A DNA stretch of 42,305 nt. Origin: Chloroflexota bacterium (GTDB lineage: Bacteria > Chloroflexota > Dormibacteria > CF-121). The position numbers were made by a program, and so were the translations under genes. Positions 41,128 through 42,305 of the stretch are shown piece after piece. The notes beneath the pieces were generated by a model. That model had not been told where the DNA came from. It saw only the letters and a list, made by a program, of their open reading frames with translations, and ran no database searches. The stretch is taken from the NCBI GenBank assembly GCA_005882525.1, contig VBGO01000008.1, positions 1 to 42,305 on the forward strand. The letters are read 5' to 3'. Positions within the stretch are counted from its first letter, which is position 1. Every line of letters starts with the position of its first letter.

Positions 41128-41844
41128 ATGCTGTTCTTTGACTGGCACTACTTCGTGTACGTCGCCCTGCCGATCCTGGCCCTGGGCTTCCTCGCGAGCA
41201 ACTGGGTCAAGCGCACCTACCAGCGCTATTCCCAGGTGCGCAACGCCAGCGGCTTGAGCGGGGTCGATGTCGCCCGGCGCATCCTGACCGGGGCCGGCCT
41301 GAGCGACGTCACGATCCAGGTGATCGACGGCGAGCTGAACGACAACTACGACCCTCGGACCAGGACGCTGAATCTCTCACGCGCGGTCGCCACCGGCACC
41401 TCGGTCGCCGCGGAGGCGGTGGTCGCCCACGAGATCGGCCACGCCCAGCAGGATCGCCAGGGCTTTTTTGCGATGCGGATCCGTTCCGGGTTGGTGCCCG
41501 CGGCGAACCTCGGGTCGCAGGCTGGCCCGCTGATCGTCATCGCCGGCGTTCTGCTATCCGCCTTCACCGGAAGCACCTTCGGCTTCTACGTCGCGCTCGC
41601 CGGGCTGCTCCTGTTCGCCGCGGTGGTCGCCTTCCAGCTCATCACGACCCCGGTCGAGCTAGACGCCAGCCGCCGGGCGCTGCGCTTGCTCGCCGAAAAC
41701 GGGGTCATCTATCCCGAAGAGCAGGATGGCGCACGCCGGATGCTCCGGGCCGCCGCCTTCACCTACTGGGTGGCGCTCTTCGGCGCCGTGCTGACCCTGC
41801 TGTATTACGCGTCCCTCGTTTTCGGAAACCGCCGCAACGACTGA
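41128..41844 (+). CDS. YugP-type membrane zinc metallopeptidase
   Basis: A 238-residue protein. A transmembrane segment at the N-terminus is followed by a zincin domain with HEIGH at 101-105 (H101, E102, H105); the third ligand is probably an acidic residue in TTPVELDASRRAL. Transmembrane segments follow (about 130-175 and 205-232). This matches the YugP/Zn_peptidase_2 (DUF232) family. The substrate is unknown; these enzymes are considered membrane-linked proteases. GGGAG lies 7 nt before the ATG. The end is close to, or overlaps, the rlmN start. Confidence 0.9.
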   Translation: MLFFDWHYFVYVALPILALGFLASNWVKRTYQRYSQVRNASGLSGVDVARRILTGAGLSDVTIQVIDGELNDNYDPRTRTLNLSRAVATGTSVAAEAVVAHEIGHAQQDRQGFFAMRIRSGLVPAANLGSQAGPLIVIAGVLLSAFTGSTFGFYVALAGLLLFAAVVAFQLITTPVELDASRRALRLLAENGVIYPEEQDGARRMLRAAAFTYWVALFGAVLTLLYYASLVFGNRRND

Positions 41845-42305
41845 GCCCGCGGCATTCGCCACCGCCGATCCGGCTGAGATCCGCGACCGGCTAACGCTGG
41901 GGGGCGAGGCGCTTTATCGGGCCGACCAGGCCCGCCAGTGGTTCTGGCAACGGCTGGCCCCGTCATTCGGTGCGATGCGCACCCTACCGCCGTCGGCCCG
42001 CCGCCAGCTCGAGGAGTCCTACGCGTTCAGCACGGTCACGCCCAAGCTCAAGCGTGAAGCGGACCGCGGTCAGACAGTGAAGTACCTGTTCAAACTCGGC
42101 GACGGACGGACCATCGAGACGGTGGTGATGCATTACGAGGCGACGGCCCGTTCACGGGCTCGCACCACGATCTGTGTCAGCTCTCAGGTCGGATGTCCGA
42201 TCGGCTGCAGTTTCTGCGCCACCGGCCAGTCGGGCTTCGATCGAAACCTCAGCGAAGCCGAGATCGTTGATCAGTTCCTCACCGCGAGCCGCGACCTGGG
42301 CGAGA
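41804..42305 (+). CDS. rlmN: 23S rRNA (adenine-2503-C2)-methyltransferase RlmN, partial at the window edge
   Basis: The frame encodes an RlmN N-terminal helical domain (YRADQARQWFWQRLAPSFGA), then DGRTIETVVMHYE, then the radical-SAM cluster CPIGCSFCATGQSGF. It methylates A2503 of 23S rRNA and often also tRNA. The gene runs off the right end. The start is unclear: after an in-frame stop at 41792-41794 there is no ATG, GTG or TTG until 41975, which lies inside the conserved domain. I place the boundary at the ATT at 41804 only as a possibility. An upstream indel is the other explanation. Confidence 0.85.
   Translation, partial: MTRPSFSETAATTEPAAFATADPAEIRDRLTLGGEALYRADQARQWFWQRLAPSFGAMRTLPPSARRQLEESYAFSTVTPKLKREADRGQTVKYLFKLGDGRTIETVVMHYEATARSRARTTICVSSQVGCPIGCSFCATGQSGFDRNLSEAEIVDQFLTASRDLGE

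Overview
The window is high-GC DNA with closely packed genes, often overlapping by an ATGA or TGATG junction. It contains no phage or transposon genes and no CRISPR array. The gene mix suggests a soil-type Chloroflexota or Dormibacterota-like bacterium: an F420-type luciferase-like oxidoreductase, TrpB2, an Flp pilin, a sortase, a KGG stress protein, ArsM and many GAF-domain histidine kinases. That placement is inferred from gene content only. Several genes have no Shine-Dalgarno sequence and may be translated from leaderless mRNAs.

Layout. 1-337: 3' end of a 23S rRNA gene and a 5S rRNA gene. 383-1444: a CaCA-type cation/proton antiporter. 1454-5269 (minus): an enolase-superfamily racemase, a GNAT acyltransferase, a lytic transglycosylase and a broken M20 peptidase. 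The racemase, GNAT and M20 genes match the known N-succinylamino-acid-racemase route from D- to L-amino acids. 5303-6667: TrpB2. 6710-9123: stress and envelope genes (KGG protein, LapA-like protein, membrane-anchored LuxR regulator). 9231-14690: L,D-transpeptidase, lipoprotein, pirin, F420-type oxidoreductase, DUF1003 protein and aldehyde dehydrogenase. 14841-18637: a TelA/XpaC pair, a DUF4349 lipoprotein, a small Cys-motif protein and a sortase. 18734-21950: HU-like protein, DUF1905 protein, acyl-CoA ligase and cold-shock protein. 22009-23608: a compact arsenic locus (arsM divergent from arsR-arsC) with a nested palindromic double promoter. 23649-27282: a three-gene glycolipid or glycan operon (methyltransferase-GT2 fusion, methyltransferase, GT87-like).

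The most unusual region is 27859-37867, a 10-kb six-gene signalling operon on the plus strand. It encodes a GAF histidine kinase, a hybrid kinase with four receiver-like modules (three of them degenerate at the phospho-acceptor), a CheY-like regulator, a small coiled-coil protein, an 814-residue coiled-coil protein with a histidine-bearing DHp segment and two receivers but no ATPase domain, and a second membrane GAF kinase. The small coiled-coil gene looks like the product of a tandem duplication. It combines the start of the 814-residue protein with the C-terminal tail of the CheY-like protein, and near-identical direct repeats mark both junctions. I infer a multistep phosphorelay built around a kinase-dead coiled-coil scaffold.

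The right end holds a GDT1-family exchanger, an OmpR-type regulator, a tRNA-Leu(GAG), a hexapeptide acyltransferase, an Flp pilin, two tandem paralogous genes for 46- and 49-residue proteins of no family I recognise, a YugP-type zinc peptidase, and the start of rlmN, which runs off the edge.
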